Below, one piece after another: positions 37,356 to 46,772 of a stretch of DNA of 64,000 nucleotides. The position numbers were made by a program, and so were the translations under genes. The notes below the pieces were generated by a model, which saw nothing but the letters and a program-made list of their open reading frames with translations, made no database searches and was not told the origin of the DNA. Source of the DNA: Halohasta litorea (GTDB lineage Archaea > Halobacteriota > Halobacteria > Halobacteriales > Haloferacaceae). How positions within the stretch are numbered: position 1 is the first letter of the stretch; each line of letters opens with the position of its first letter. The stretch lies in the NCBI RefSeq assembly GCF_024494645.1, contig NZ_JANHDJ010000005.1, positions 186,001 through 250,000 on the forward strand, given 5' to 3'.

Positions 37356-39569
37356 ATGTCGTATGCACCATCACTTTCGGGGACGGTACATCGCCTCCCG
37401 TTTGCTGGCGGCTCGCTTGCCGCACGGATCGCTCCGATCTATCGCGCCGCCCTAGAGACTGTTGGCGGCGATCCGCGGGATATCCTGGTTCTCAAACGCC
37501 TCCCCAACGAGGTGCCGGAGTTCACCGCCGAGCTGCGGGACGTCGTCGGCTTAGAGTCCCGGCCGAACGTCAAATCGGTCGCGCGGCACGCCTCGACGCT
37601 GCTCGAAGAGGCCGCCCCACAGCTCACCCGCCTGACGTACGAACAGCGCATCGAGTTCCTCGCGGCGGTCCTACAGGGCCGCAACTGGTCGGAGTACTAC
37701 GACCGGGCCCAAGAACACGATTCGTTCGGCAGCGACGTGGGCCAGCTGCTGCTCGATGCAACCTGGCAGGGTGGCTTCGACACCGAATCGATGGGTGACT
37801 CACGGTACGACGACCTTCTCCGAGAACTGGCCGAGGTGAACCGCGCGTTTCACGACAAGCTCGCCGAGCGGGATCTCGTCGAACAGGCATCGATGGTCCC
37901 GCGTGCGGTTGAGGCTCTCGAAGACCAAACACTCCGAACGGAGATCGAACGCGAGTTCGATCTCGTCATCGCCGTCGAGTTCGAGGAGTATTCAGCAGTC
38001 GAACGCGCCTATATCGGCTCGCTGACCGCTAACGCCGAGCTGGTCTGTGTGGCCGAACAGGAGGCAAGCATCGAACGCACTGCCCGCGAAGCGGGTGGCC
38101 TCGACCGCTTTACTGACGGCCTCGAAACCGTCGATCACACTGACGACGCATCGGCCGAGACACCAGCTACCGACTCTAGGACCTCCGAAACACGGGCTGG
38201 CACACCGTATGCGGAGTTCCTGGCAACCGGCTCGGTTTCGACGGCCGCAGCGACGCCAGCCCGGATCATCGCCGCCGAGACGCTCGACCGACAGGTCCAG
38301 GAGGTCGCCAACGAGATCGAGTTCCTCCGCCACGAACACGACTGGGCCTACGACGATTGTGCCGTGTTGCTCCGGTCGGTGGGCGATCCGATGCCGCGGG
38401 TCCGGCGGCTCCTCCAGCAGTCGGGCGTCCCGACCGCCTCGGCAGGGGTCAACGGGCTCGAACAGGATCTTGCCGTCCGGGAGATCCACGCCCTCGCCCA
38501 ATATTATGCCGACGGTGACGACCAGGCCCTCGGGCTGATCGAGGCGCGGGTCCCTGATCTCGATACGAGAGTAATCGAAGACTGCGTCGATCCGACATCG
38601 ATTGCGACCACGCTCAAACAGTGGATCGTCACAACTGATTTAAAAGGGCGGATCGCCCGCGAGAGCGACGATATCGACGCCCGCGAGCAGTTCCGGAACC
38701 TCTCGCGGCTGTTGTCTATTGCCGAGTTCGTCGACACCCAGGACTTCCTCTCGAACGACTGGTTCGACTTCATCACGATGTTGGAGCGGGCGATCACCTA
38801 CGATGCACCGTACGCCCACACGGCTGAGGTGACCGTCGCCGAGGGAGGGGTGACTGTCGGCGACGTCTCGCTCCTGAAAAACGACTCGCGGAAAGCGGTG
38901 TTCCTCATCAACGTGGTCGATTCGGTGTATCCCGGCGAGGAACGCCTCACCCGCCTGTTCCCGACCGCGTGGCTCAAACAGATGAGCGGCTATCCGGACG
39001 TCACGCAGCCGACCGCCGCCGACGTGACCGAAACGTATGCAACAGCCAGCAAGCCCATCGGCGACCCCTTCGAGGCCTACCACAACCACCGCGCCCGCCG
39101 CCAGCTCGCGGTCGGCGCTCGGGCGGCCGACTCCCGGCTCTACTTCTGTCGCTACCGTACGACGCGGGCGGGAGTTGGGAAACCACACCACCAGTCGCGG
39201 TATCTCTCGGCGATCCAGGACCACCCCGAGTTGCCCACCAAGACAATCGAGGGCGCAGGCAAGGACCGGGATATCTACACCCTCGGCAGCGCCTCGACCG
39301 AGATCCTCGCCCAACCCTGGGCGCAGCTCGAATCGATCCAGGCCATCGCCAGCCAGGGCGGCAGCATCGATATCCAGGAGGCCGAAGCCAACTTCGCCGA
39401 AATCCAGGAGTTGATCGAGACCAACGAGACGGTCAGCGATCGGTTCGTCCAGGCGATCGATACCCAGTTCGACATGGCTCGCGGAGCCATCGCCCCGACC
39501 GGGCCAGAGCGTCGTGGGAGAAGCGATCCAGGAGCCACCGACGGGAGTGAGGGGGAGAAATCGGAATGA
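37356..39569 (+). CDS. AddB/RecC-like inactive helicase subunit
   Basis: 737 residues. Organised like an SF1 (UvrD/AddB) helicase without ATP-binding capacity: no GxGKT loop occurs in the N-terminal strand-helix (LPFAGGSLAARIAPIYRAAL), and the Walker B/motif III region reads FDLVIAVEFEEYSAVERAYI (about 201-220) rather than DExQD. The later motifs are clearly SF1-like: DDCAVLLRSVGDPMPRVRRL, KAVFLINVVDSVYPGEERL. The stop overlaps the next ATG as ATGA. It probably acts as a scaffold or DNA-recognition subunit, as AddB/RecC do, with the nuclease part encoded separately downstream. Confidence 0.72.
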   Translation: MSYAPSLSGTVHRLPFAGGSLAARIAPIYRAALETVGGDPRDILVLKRLPNEVPEFTAELRDVVGLESRPNVKSVARHASTLLEEAAPQLTRLTYEQRIEFLAAVLQGRNWSEYYDRAQEHDSFGSDVGQLLLDATWQGGFDTESMGDSRYDDLLRELAEVNRAFHDKLAERDLVEQASMVPRAVEALEDQTLRTEIEREFDLVIAVEFEEYSAVERAYIGSLTANAELVCVAEQEASIERTAREAGGLDRFTDGLETVDHTDDASAETPATDSRTSETRAGTPYAEFLATGSVSTAAATPARIIAAETLDRQVQEVANEIEFLRHEHDWAYDDCAVLLRSVGDPMPRVRRLLQQSGVPTASAGVNGLEQDLAVREIHALAQYYADGDDQALGLIEARVPDLDTRVIEDCVDPTSIATTLKQWIVTTDLKGRIARESDDIDAREQFRNLSRLLSIAEFVDTQDFLSNDWFDFITMLERAITYDAPYAHTAEVTVAEGGVTVGDVSLLKNDSRKAVFLINVVDSVYPGEERLTRLFPTAWLKQMSGYPDVTQPTAADVTETYATASKPIGDPFEAYHNHRARRQLAVGARAADSRLYFCRYRTTRAGVGKPHHQSRYLSAIQDHPELPTKTIEGAGKDRDIYTLGSASTEILAQPWAQLESIQAIASQGGSIDIQEAEANFAEIQELIETNETVSDRFVQAIDTQFDMARGAIAPTGPERRGRSDPGATDGSEGEKSE

Positions 39570-40486
39570 GCGATCCCGTCATCACCGCCGACGAGCTGGC
39601 GAGCTACGTTGTCTGTCCCACACAGTACGAGTTCGAACACGTGCGGCCGATCTCGCCGCGAACCGATCACTCGGATGTGACCTTCGACCGCCGCCGGGAG
39701 CTGCTGGCCGACGGTCTGCTGGCCGGGCTCACCGCCGATGTCGGTTCGCCTGCGGCCCGGGCCCGCATCGCTACCGAGCGGATCGTCGGCCAGTGGCCCA
39801 CAACGGTCGACTCGTATGTAAACGACGAGCAACAGCAGTTCGACAGCGAGCTCCTGGAGGCCGCGATTTCGAACTACTTCGAGCGGTTCGGCGCGGAGCA
39901 TGCCGAGGGACTCGTCGAGACCAATCCGGTTCTCGGCAGCAGTTTCGACGGGATCAGATACGAAACCGAGGTCGATGCCCTCGTCGAAACCGAGAGCGGA
40001 CACCGGGCGATCCGGTTCCTGCCGAATCTCTACGGGGTCCATCCGGCCTGGAAGGACGAGGGGCTCGTCGAGGCGTATCTCTCTCGATCCGAGTTCTATC
40101 CGCGGCAGATCGGCCACCTCCTCCGGGCGTGGACCGCACTGCGTGGCCTGCTGTCGGCCCACGGGATGGACGCGGACGTGGAGTTCACCTACGTCTCGCT
40201 GTTCGACGACGTACGGATCAGCTACGGGGCGGGAAGCGACCCGACCGCCTCGGTGACGATGCGACACTTCCAGGAGCTCTTCGAGTCCGAACGCGGCGAG
40301 ATTCGGACACTGCTCCGAGACATGGGGCCGAAGATCATCGACGGCGAGTACGCGATTCCGGACGCGGACCGTTCGCTGATCGCCGACAACTGCTGTGAAT
40401 TCTGTCCCTACCAGGACGCGTGCCCGGCGTACATCCGGTCGGATGTTGCGTTTGGGGATCGAGCGGTCCAGGAGGACGGTAACTGA
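39566..40486 (+). CDS. Cas4/AddB-like iron-sulfur nuclease-fold protein
   Basis: 306 residues matching the C-terminal nuclease module of AddB. Cys17 (YVVCPTQYEFEH) and the C-terminal C277-x2-C280-x5-C286 (CCEFCPYQDAC) give the four-cysteine iron-sulfur staple of Cas4/AddB/Dna2. The PD-(D/E)XK core keeps Asp137 (ETEVDALVE), but where (D/E)xK should follow, the sequence reads HRAIRFLP, so catalysis is doubtful. It overlaps the upstream gene by 4 nt and the downstream helicase gene by 1 nt (TGATG at 40484-40488). Confidence 0.75.
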   Translation: MSDPVITADELASYVVCPTQYEFEHVRPISPRTDHSDVTFDRRRELLADGLLAGLTADVGSPAARARIATERIVGQWPTTVDSYVNDEQQQFDSELLEAAISNYFERFGAEHAEGLVETNPVLGSSFDGIRYETEVDALVETESGHRAIRFLPNLYGVHPAWKDEGLVEAYLSRSEFYPRQIGHLLRAWTALRGLLSAHGMDADVEFTYVSLFDDVRISYGAGSDPTASVTMRHFQELFESERGEIRTLLRDMGPKIIDGEYAIPDADRSLIADNCCEFCPYQDACPAYIRSDVAFGDRAVQEDGN

Positions 40487-43400
40487 TGGACGACCACGAA
40501 CCAATGGACGACACACCACTGCAGCCACAGGGGAACCAGCCAGCCGTCCTCGCGGCGACCGGCGACGAGATCAAAATCGAGGCCGTCGCGGGCTCGGGGA
40601 AGACCACGACGATGGTCTGGCGAATCCGCGACGAAATCCACACACGCGAGACACCGCCCAACCGGATACTCGTACTGACGTTCGCAAAAGAGGCGACTCA
40701 TAACGTTCAAGAAAAACTCAGAGAGGAACTCGGTGCGAGTGATTCGTTCGATGTTGACGTGTACAACTACCACTCGTTTTGTTATCAACTGCTCCAGGAG
40801 TACGCGTATCATAGCGGACTCTCACCGGACTTCGAACTGATCACGGAAGACCAACGACCGCAGTTAATCGAATCGGTGTACACTAGTGTTGATTTCGAGT
40901 TCGCACCCCCCAGCTCACCAGCCGCCAGCGGCCCCGATCAAGCAAGCGTCGGCGAGCTCACCGACTTCATTGGGTCGATGCGCCGGGAGGCCATCGACCC
41001 GGCGGCGATCCGCGAGTATCTCCCGGACGACGAAACGCTGACAGAGCTGATCGACCTCCAGCAGCGTCTGGAGGGGGCCGCCCACGATCTGATCAACGTC
41101 GATGCCAACGACATCATGTGGGACGCCGAAACGATAGCCGACAACTGCGAGCAGCTCGCCCGCGTCTACCGGTTTAAGGCCACGGGGTACGACCAGGACA
41201 CCGATCTGAGCCGGTCGGTCGGAGCCCATCTCGACGCGATGACCGAGTGTGCGGACTCGGTTGCGGGCTATCTTCGGACTGAGACGAACCTCTCCTGGAA
41301 GGAGTACCGACTCCCCGAGATTCTCTTCGAAGACACCCGGGGGCCCTTCGAGGGGATCAAACAGACGCCGATGGGTCGGTTTTCGGAATACGTCACCATG
41401 CTCCGGCGGGTGCGGGCCTATATCTCGGCCTACGAGGCCTACACCGAGGAGTTGGACGACCGCGGCGCGCTGGACTACGACGAACTCATTCACAAGGCCG
41501 TCGAACTCATGAACGATTCCGAGGTCCGCGAGGACATCCTCTCGCAGTGGGATGTGGTGTTCTGCGATGAGTTCCAGGACACGGATTCCTCCCAACTCAA
41601 CCTGGTAGACGAGCTCCGGAGCGAAATGGAGATCATGGTAATTGGGGATAGTGACCAAGCGATCTACGAGTGGCGGGGACAGGACCCGGACAATATGTCG
41701 AACCTTCCGGACTCCTTCGAGGAGATCACCCTCCCGGACAACTTCCGCTCCCGGCAGGCAATCCTGGACATAACGAACAACCTCGGCCGGGACACCCAGC
41801 AGATCCACTCGAAGCGGTCGGCCGACCCGCCGAGCGTATTCAAAATCAACAGCGAGGGAGCCGAGACCGAACAGCAGGTTTCGACGACCATCTCCCAGCT
41901 GCTGGCCGACCGTATTGCGGAGTTGGAGGGCCACAGGCTGTCGGACATCGCAGTGTTAGTCCGAAAGAACCGCCACGCCAAGCAGATCGCCGATCAGCTA
42001 GATCAGGAATCGATTCCGTACACGCTCTCGGCGGGCTCCGACGAGGCGGTCAGCCACGGGTTTCAAACCGTATTGTCGTATCTTCGTATCCTGGTCGAGC
42101 CCGGCGACGACGTGAGCTGGCAGCGCGTGTTGCTGTTGCTCTACCGGGTTCCCGAGGCCGATATCGATCGGCTGCTGGCGGCTGGCGAGACGGTTCCCGA
42201 GGGGTTCGAGGCAGTCTCGCCGTCGGCTCTCGACCGTCCGGAGCGGCTCCAGGAGGCACTATCGGAGTACGAGACCCTTCAAAAGATCTCGGCGACCCAT
42301 TCCGTCTCGGAGCTCTACTCCCACATGAAACGTGAGACGAAACTGGAGTGGTTCCTCCGGGATGCCGACCGCGATCGGCTGCAGTCGATCGAACAGCTGA
42401 TCTCGTCGTTCAGCGATAGCCCGGTCCAGCTGCGGCTCACCCCCAAGTTCCTCTCGTATCTCGAACGACAGGCGGATCTGTTGACCGCCAGCGAAGAAAC
42501 TGCGACCAGTCAGGGCACCAAATCCGAGGGTGCAATCGACATCATGACTGTCCACCAGGTCAAGGGGCTGGATTTCGACACCGTGTTGCTCCCGTATCTA
42601 GCCGAAGACGAATTCGCTACCCTCTCGAACTACCAGACACATATCTACAGCTACGATATGCTGGTCGACGGCATTGAGGGAACGCTGGACGATCCGCTCC
42701 GGAGTGACATCAGCGAGGCCCAGATCGCCGAGGAGTGGCGCATTCTCCACGTCGCACTGACCCGAGCCAAAAACCAGCTGTTCCTGTTCGGCACCGATCT
42801 CCCCGAGGGGATCGGCGACGTTCCCCTCGTCGACCAACAGTTGCCGGGGAGCGAAAGCGACACACCGATCGACTGGTCGGCGTCGGGCCCGCGACTGCCG
42901 ATCTGGAGCGCCCTGACCGACAGCTACGATGCCATCGCCGAAACCGCACCCAACGAGGTCCGTGATATCACCGAGCCGATCACCCGCGGCGTCGGCGAGG
43001 ACCCCGGCACGATCACCTACTACCAGCAGCCGCTCTCGACGGCCGACGCCATCGAGCAGGTGTTGGAGTTCGCCGATGGGATGGTCGAGCGGACGCTCGA
43101 TACCAACACGGATACTGTCGATGGCAGGCGGTACGCAGACGTCCCCCTCGGCGTCGACCAGGAGATCCAACTGGCACGCCAGCACAGCCACTCGGCCCTG
43201 GAGGCCGTCAGGGACTGTGGCCGCCGTCACGTGCTTGACTACGTCGTGGACGCCTTCCCCGACCCCGTTTCGGAGCGTGACGGCCAGCGGGGAGTGACCC
43301 AGGCCGACATCGGGACGCTGTTCCACGACGTCGCCGAGCTGGCCTACTGGCGCGGCTACACTACCGTCGAGGAGTGGATAACCGCCTGCCGGTGGATCGG

Positions 43401-43923
43401 CCAGCGGTACGACGGCAGCGACTGTGTCGAGGCAGCCATCGACTGTATCGAGAGCTACTTCGAGACGCCGGTCCCCGAGTGGACGGCCGTCGGCGCGGAG
43501 GTCCCGATCGAACTCGACGAGATCGACGGTCTCACCGGCACGGTCACCGGCTACGTCGATGCGGTCTGTGAGTATCCCGACGGCGGGCTGGCGGTGATCG
43601 ACTACAAAACCTCCCAGTCGAAAAAGACGCTCGCCGAGAGCTACCAGCTCCTGTTGTACGTCCGGGGTTGTGCCGATCGATTCGAGGAGGAGATTACGCA
43701 CGCGGGATACGTGTACGTCGGCGATCCAGGACCCGCCGTCCAGCTGTTCGAAGTCGAGGAGATCGAACGGCAGTGGGACGACCTCCACGCGGATCTCCTG
43801 GCGGCCGACGCCTCGACGTTCGACGACGTCGAGGCCGGGCCCCACTGTGAGTTCTGTGAGCACCGATCGCTCGGCTGTGCGGAGCCACCGTTCGAGTACA
43901 CCGACGACCTCCGGCTCGACTGA
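40486..43923 (+). CDS. AddA/UvrD-like helicase with C-terminal nuclease
   Basis: 1145 residues. SF1A helicase with Walker A AVAGSGKTTT (33-42), Walker B CDEFQDTD (D361-E362-x-Q364-D365), GDSDQAIYEWRGQDP, TVHQVKGLDFDTV and ALTRAKNQLFLFG. The C-terminal PD-(D/E)XK nuclease has VIDYKTSQ (D1039, K1041) and a following QLLLYVRG. Cys911 plus C1121-x2-C1124-x6-C1131 form an additional iron-sulfur-type staple that classical AddA lacks. With the two upstream genes it would make a helicase-nuclease for end resection or foreign DNA degradation. Confidence 0.85.
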   Translation: MDDHEPMDDTPLQPQGNQPAVLAATGDEIKIEAVAGSGKTTTMVWRIRDEIHTRETPPNRILVLTFAKEATHNVQEKLREELGASDSFDVDVYNYHSFCYQLLQEYAYHSGLSPDFELITEDQRPQLIESVYTSVDFEFAPPSSPAASGPDQASVGELTDFIGSMRREAIDPAAIREYLPDDETLTELIDLQQRLEGAAHDLINVDANDIMWDAETIADNCEQLARVYRFKATGYDQDTDLSRSVGAHLDAMTECADSVAGYLRTETNLSWKEYRLPEILFEDTRGPFEGIKQTPMGRFSEYVTMLRRVRAYISAYEAYTEELDDRGALDYDELIHKAVELMNDSEVREDILSQWDVVFCDEFQDTDSSQLNLVDELRSEMEIMVIGDSDQAIYEWRGQDPDNMSNLPDSFEEITLPDNFRSRQAILDITNNLGRDTQQIHSKRSADPPSVFKINSEGAETEQQVSTTISQLLADRIAELEGHRLSDIAVLVRKNRHAKQIADQLDQESIPYTLSAGSDEAVSHGFQTVLSYLRILVEPGDDVSWQRVLLLLYRVPEADIDRLLAAGETVPEGFEAVSPSALDRPERLQEALSEYETLQKISATHSVSELYSHMKRETKLEWFLRDADRDRLQSIEQLISSFSDSPVQLRLTPKFLSYLERQADLLTASEETATSQGTKSEGAIDIMTVHQVKGLDFDTVLLPYLAEDEFATLSNYQTHIYSYDMLVDGIEGTLDDPLRSDISEAQIAEEWRILHVALTRAKNQLFLFGTDLPEGIGDVPLVDQQLPGSESDTPIDWSASGPRLPIWSALTDSYDAIAETAPNEVRDITEPITRGVGEDPGTITYYQQPLSTADAIEQVLEFADGMVERTLDTNTDTVDGRRYADVPLGVDQEIQLARQHSHSALEAVRDCGRRHVLDYVVDAFPDPVSERDGQRGVTQADIGTLFHDVAELAYWRGYTTVEEWITACRWIGQRYDGSDCVEAAIDCIESYFETPVPEWTAVGAEVPIELDEIDGLTGTVTGYVDAVCEYPDGGLAVIDYKTSQSKKTLAESYQLLLYVRGCADRFEEEITHAGYVYVGDPGPAVQLFEVEEIERQWDDLHADLLAADASTFDDVEAGPHCEFCEHRSLGCAEPPFEYTDDLRLD

Positions 43924-44017
43924 GTTCGATTCGACCGGTGATCGAGAGCGACTCCTGGAGACTCCACGGTCCCTGGTACTGAATGAAAACCCGACCTGGC
44001 AGCTGTTTCAGCAGGAA

Positions 44018-44025
44018 TAAAAAAT
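44018..44025 (-). terminator. T-rich terminator of the hsp20-cdc48 operon
   Basis: ATTTTTTA on the minus strand, about 29 nt after the cdc48 stop and in the gap between two convergent genes. Oligo-T tracts are the usual archaeal terminators. No hairpin is needed or seen. Confidence 0.4.
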
Positions 44026-44053
44026 CGAAGACGCTGGCCGTCTCCAGGACCGC

Positions 44054-46324
44054 TTACTGGAAGGCGGTGCCGAGATCGTCGTCCGACTCGATGTCGCTTT
44101 GGCCGAACTTGCGTTCGATCTCGTCGTAGCGCTCGCGGGTCTCGGGAGTCACGCTGGCTTGGACCTGATCGAGGGCGTCCTCGAAGTGGCCCATCGTAAC
44201 CCGGACGTTGCCGACCGATTCGGCGACCTCCTCGCGGCTGACGCTGCCGATGAACTCCCGACTGGCGGCCATCGACGCCTCGCGGCAGACGGCCTCGATG
44301 TCCGCACCGACGTAGCCCTCGGTCCGGCGGGCCAGTTTGTCGAGGTCGACATCGTCGGCCAGCGGTTTCTCGCCGGTGTGGACCTCGAAGATCTTCCGGC
44401 GGGCGTCCTCGTCAGGCACCGGCACGTGGACGTGACGGTCCAAGCGTCCGGGCCGCAGCAGCGCCGAATCGATCAGGTCGGGGCGGTTCGAGGTGGCGAT
44501 CACCACGACGTCCTCCAGTGATTCGAGGCCGTCGAGCTCGGTCAGCAGCTGGCTGACCATCCGTTCGCCGACGCCCGAATCGGTGCTCTGAGAGCCCCGT
44601 TCGGCGGCGATCGAGTCGATCTCGTCGAAGAACACCACCGTCGGGGCGTTCTCTCGGGCCTTGCTGAAGACCTCGCGGATGCCTTTCTCCGACTCGCCGA
44701 CGAACTTGTTGAGGAGTTCGGGGCCCTTGATCGAGATGAAGTTCGACTCGGCCTCGTTGGCGACCGCCTTTGCCAAGAGGGTCTTGCCGGTCCCCGGCGG
44801 CCCGTACAGCATGACACCCTTTGCGGCGGCCATGTCGAGCTCCTCGAAGACCTCGGGGTATTCGAGCGGCCACTGGATCGTCTCGCGGAGCCGTTCTTTG
44901 GTATCTTCGAGACCACCGACGTCCTCCCACGTGACATCGGGCACCTCGACGAAGACCTCGCGCAGCGCCGAGGGTTCGATTCCTTTTAAGGCTGCTTTGA
45001 GGTCGCTTTCCAGGACCTCGATCGATTCGAGGACCTCGGCGTCGATCTCGTCGCTTTCGAGGTCGAGCCGCGGGCGGATCCGTCGCAGGGCGTGCATCGC
45101 GGCCTCTTTGGCGAGGCTTTCGAGGTCCGCCCCGACGAAGCCGTGGGTGTTCTCGGCGTAGACGTCGAGATCGATCCCCTCGGCCAGCGGCATGTTGCGC
45201 GTGTGGACCTGCAGGATCTCTTTGCGGCCATCCCGGTCGGGGACGCCGATCTCGATCTCCCGATCGAAGCGGCCACCGCGGCGCAGGGCGGGGTCGATGG
45301 CGTCGACGCGGTTGGTCGCGCCGATCACGACGACCTCGCCGCGCTCTTCGAGCCCGTCCATCAGGCTCAGGAGTTGGGCGACCACGCGGCGTTCGACGTC
45401 GCCACCGGCCTCCTCGCGTTTGGGCGCGATGGAGTCGAGTTCGTCCATGAAGATGATCGCGGGGGCCTCCTCGGAGGCCTCCTCGAAGATATCACGGAGC
45501 TGCTCTTCGCTCTCGCCGTAGTACTTCGACATGATCTCCGGGCCGGAGACCGTGTGGAACGAGGCGTCGATCTCGTTGGCGACGGCCTTGGCGATCAGCG
45601 TCTTGCCGGTCCCCGGTGGCCCGTGGAGCAGGACACCCTTCGGCGGCTCGATGCCGAGCCGCTTGAACAGCTCGGGATGTCGCATCGGGAGTTCGATCAT
45701 TTCGCGGACCTGTTCGAGTTCGTCGTCGAGCCCACCGATGTCCTCGTAGGCGATATCGGGTGCGCCGCCCGAGGGTCCTGGAGCGGTTGCTTCCGAGGCT
45801 TCGCGGATCTGCTCGGCGGGTTTCTCCGAGATCTCGACCTGCGTCGAGTCAGTGACGACGACCGTCCCCGATGGCGACGTTGAGGCGATTTTCAGCGGGA
45901 CGGCCTGCGATTGGCCGCCCATGAAGCCGAAGCCCAGCGGCAGCTGGACGTTCTGACCCGCGGTGACGGGCTGGCCGCCCAGCTCACGCCGGATCAGCGA
46001 GTCGATATTCCCGCGGATGCCGAGCCGCTGGGGTAAGGCGATCGTGATCGACTCGGCCGGGTTGACCTCCGCCTTTTCGATTGTGACGCGATCGTCGATG
46101 CCGACCCCCGCCTCCTGGCGAAGCCGACCGTCGATCCGGACGATCCCGGTCCCGTCGTCTTCGGGGTAGCCGGGCCAGACGCGGGCGATCGCGGTGCCGT
46201 CGTCGCTGTCGAGCCGGACGAAATCCCCGCCGCTGAGGTCGAGTTCGTCGGCTGCGATGCGGTCGACTGCCGCGAGGCGTCGGCCAGCGTCTTTCTGTTT
46301 GAGTGGTTTGACTGTGAGTTTCAT
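44054..46324 (-). CDS. cdc48: CDC48/VAT AAA+ ATPase
   Basis: 756 residues. The N-domain (double-psi barrel plus second subdomain, residues 1-185) is followed by two AAA modules: Walker [14 protein letters not shown] and [13 protein letters not shown], Walker [13 protein letters not shown] and [12 protein letters not shown], with sensor regions GATNR and ATSNRPD. The acidic C-terminus ends DDDLGTAFQ. It unfolds or extracts proteins, feeding the proteasome. Its ATG overlaps the stop of the hsp20-like gene (46321-46324). Expressed from the promoter at 46574-46605. Confidence 0.97.
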   Translation of the reverse strand: MKLTVKPLKQKDAGRRLAAVDRIAADELDLSGGDFVRLDSDDGTAIARVWPGYPEDDGTGIVRIDGRLRQEAGVGIDDRVTIEKAEVNPAESITIALPQRLGIRGNIDSLIRRELGGQPVTAGQNVQLPLGFGFMGGQSQAVPLKIASTSPSGTVVVTDSTQVEISEKPAEQIREASEATAPGPSGGAPDIAYEDIGGLDDELEQVREMIELPMRHPELFKRLGIEPPKGVLLHGPPGTGKTLIAKAVANEIDASFHTVSGPEIMSKYYGESEEQLRDIFEEASEEAPAIIFMDELDSIAPKREEAGGDVERRVVAQLLSLMDGLEERGEVVVIGATNRVDAIDPALRRGGRFDREIEIGVPDRDGRKEILQVHTRNMPLAEGIDLDVYAENTHGFVGADLESLAKEAAMHALRRIRPRLDLESDEIDAEVLESIEVLESDLKAALKGIEPSALREVFVEVPDVTWEDVGGLEDTKERLRETIQWPLEYPEVFEELDMAAAKGVMLYGPPGTGKTLLAKAVANEAESNFISIKGPELLNKFVGESEKGIREVFSKARENAPTVVFFDEIDSIAAERGSQSTDSGVGERMVSQLLTELDGLESLEDVVVIATSNRPDLIDSALLRPGRLDRHVHVPVPDEDARRKIFEVHTGEKPLADDVDLDKLARRTEGYVGADIEAVCREASMAASREFIGSVSREEVAESVGNVRVTMGHFEDALDQVQASVTPETRERYDEIERKFGQSDIESDDDLGTAFQ

Positions 46325-46569
46325 TTGTCCACCGTAACCGTGAGTACGCCGTTATTCGTTGTAACCTCTGGGTCCGTTCCAGGGAGTTCAAATTCCATCT
46401 CGCTCAGACGGTCGCCGTGATCGATGACGAGGATCGCTGTCGAGCCGACGACATCCACGTCTACCTGCTCGTCGCCGACCGGGAGGTCGACCGCGAGCAA
46501 TGAGTGGTCGTCATACTCGTAGCGCCGCACGAAGCGGTCGTCATGATCGGCTGTCTGTGATTGGGTCAT
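46321..46569 (-). CDS. Hsp20-like small protein (alpha-crystallin type)
   Basis: 82 residues. [20 protein letters not shown] then [14 protein letters not shown], with the final strand [11 protein letters not shown] typical of alpha-crystallin beta-strands. It is shorter than a full Hsp20 and resembles the DUF7127 haloarchaeal group. It is the first gene of the operon with cdc48, which matches a joint role in protein quality control. In Archaeoglobus fulgidus an Hsp20 and a CDC48 also share one operon. Confidence 0.8.
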   Translation of the reverse strand: MTQSQTADHDDRFVRRYEYDDHSLLAVDLPVGDEQVDVDVVGSTAILVIDHGDRLSEMEFELPGTDPEVTTNNGVLTVTVDK

Positions 46570-46573
46570 ATAA

Positions 46574-46588
46574 CTAACTCGTAGTTAG
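46574..46588. promoter_or_regulatory. Palindromic heat-shock operator CTAAC-N5-GTTAG
   Basis: CTAACTCGTAGTTAG, a perfect 6-bp inverted repeat with 3-nt spacer, lies just after the TATA box and before the hsp20-like ATG, over the expected transcription start. It is an exact match to CTAAC-N5-GTTAG, the motif footprinted for the heat-shock regulator HSR1 of Archaeoglobus fulgidus in front of its own hsp20/cdc48 operon. A repressor bound here would block the start site. No HSR1 gene is present in the window. Confidence 0.7.
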
Positions 46589-46597
46589 CTATGCAAG

Positions 46598-46605
46598 TAT
46601 ATAAA
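46598..46605 (-). promoter_or_regulatory. TATA box of the hsp20-cdc48 operon
   Basis: TTTATATA on the minus strand, 29-36 nt before the ATG at 46569. The operator palindrome occupies the interval between this box and the start codon. Confidence 0.65.
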
Positions 46606-46772
46606 CTTTGTCCTGACTAATCGCGGTACAGCGTCGGGGTGAAAATATAGGGTAGTATTGCGGTCCACACCAATTGGAGTCTGTTGTAGCCCGAATCAGT
46701 ATGCCGAAAGGCGGATATGTTCGCTCGTGGGACGGTCCGGCGATTTATGCCCGACTCTGCCCGAAGGGGAGT

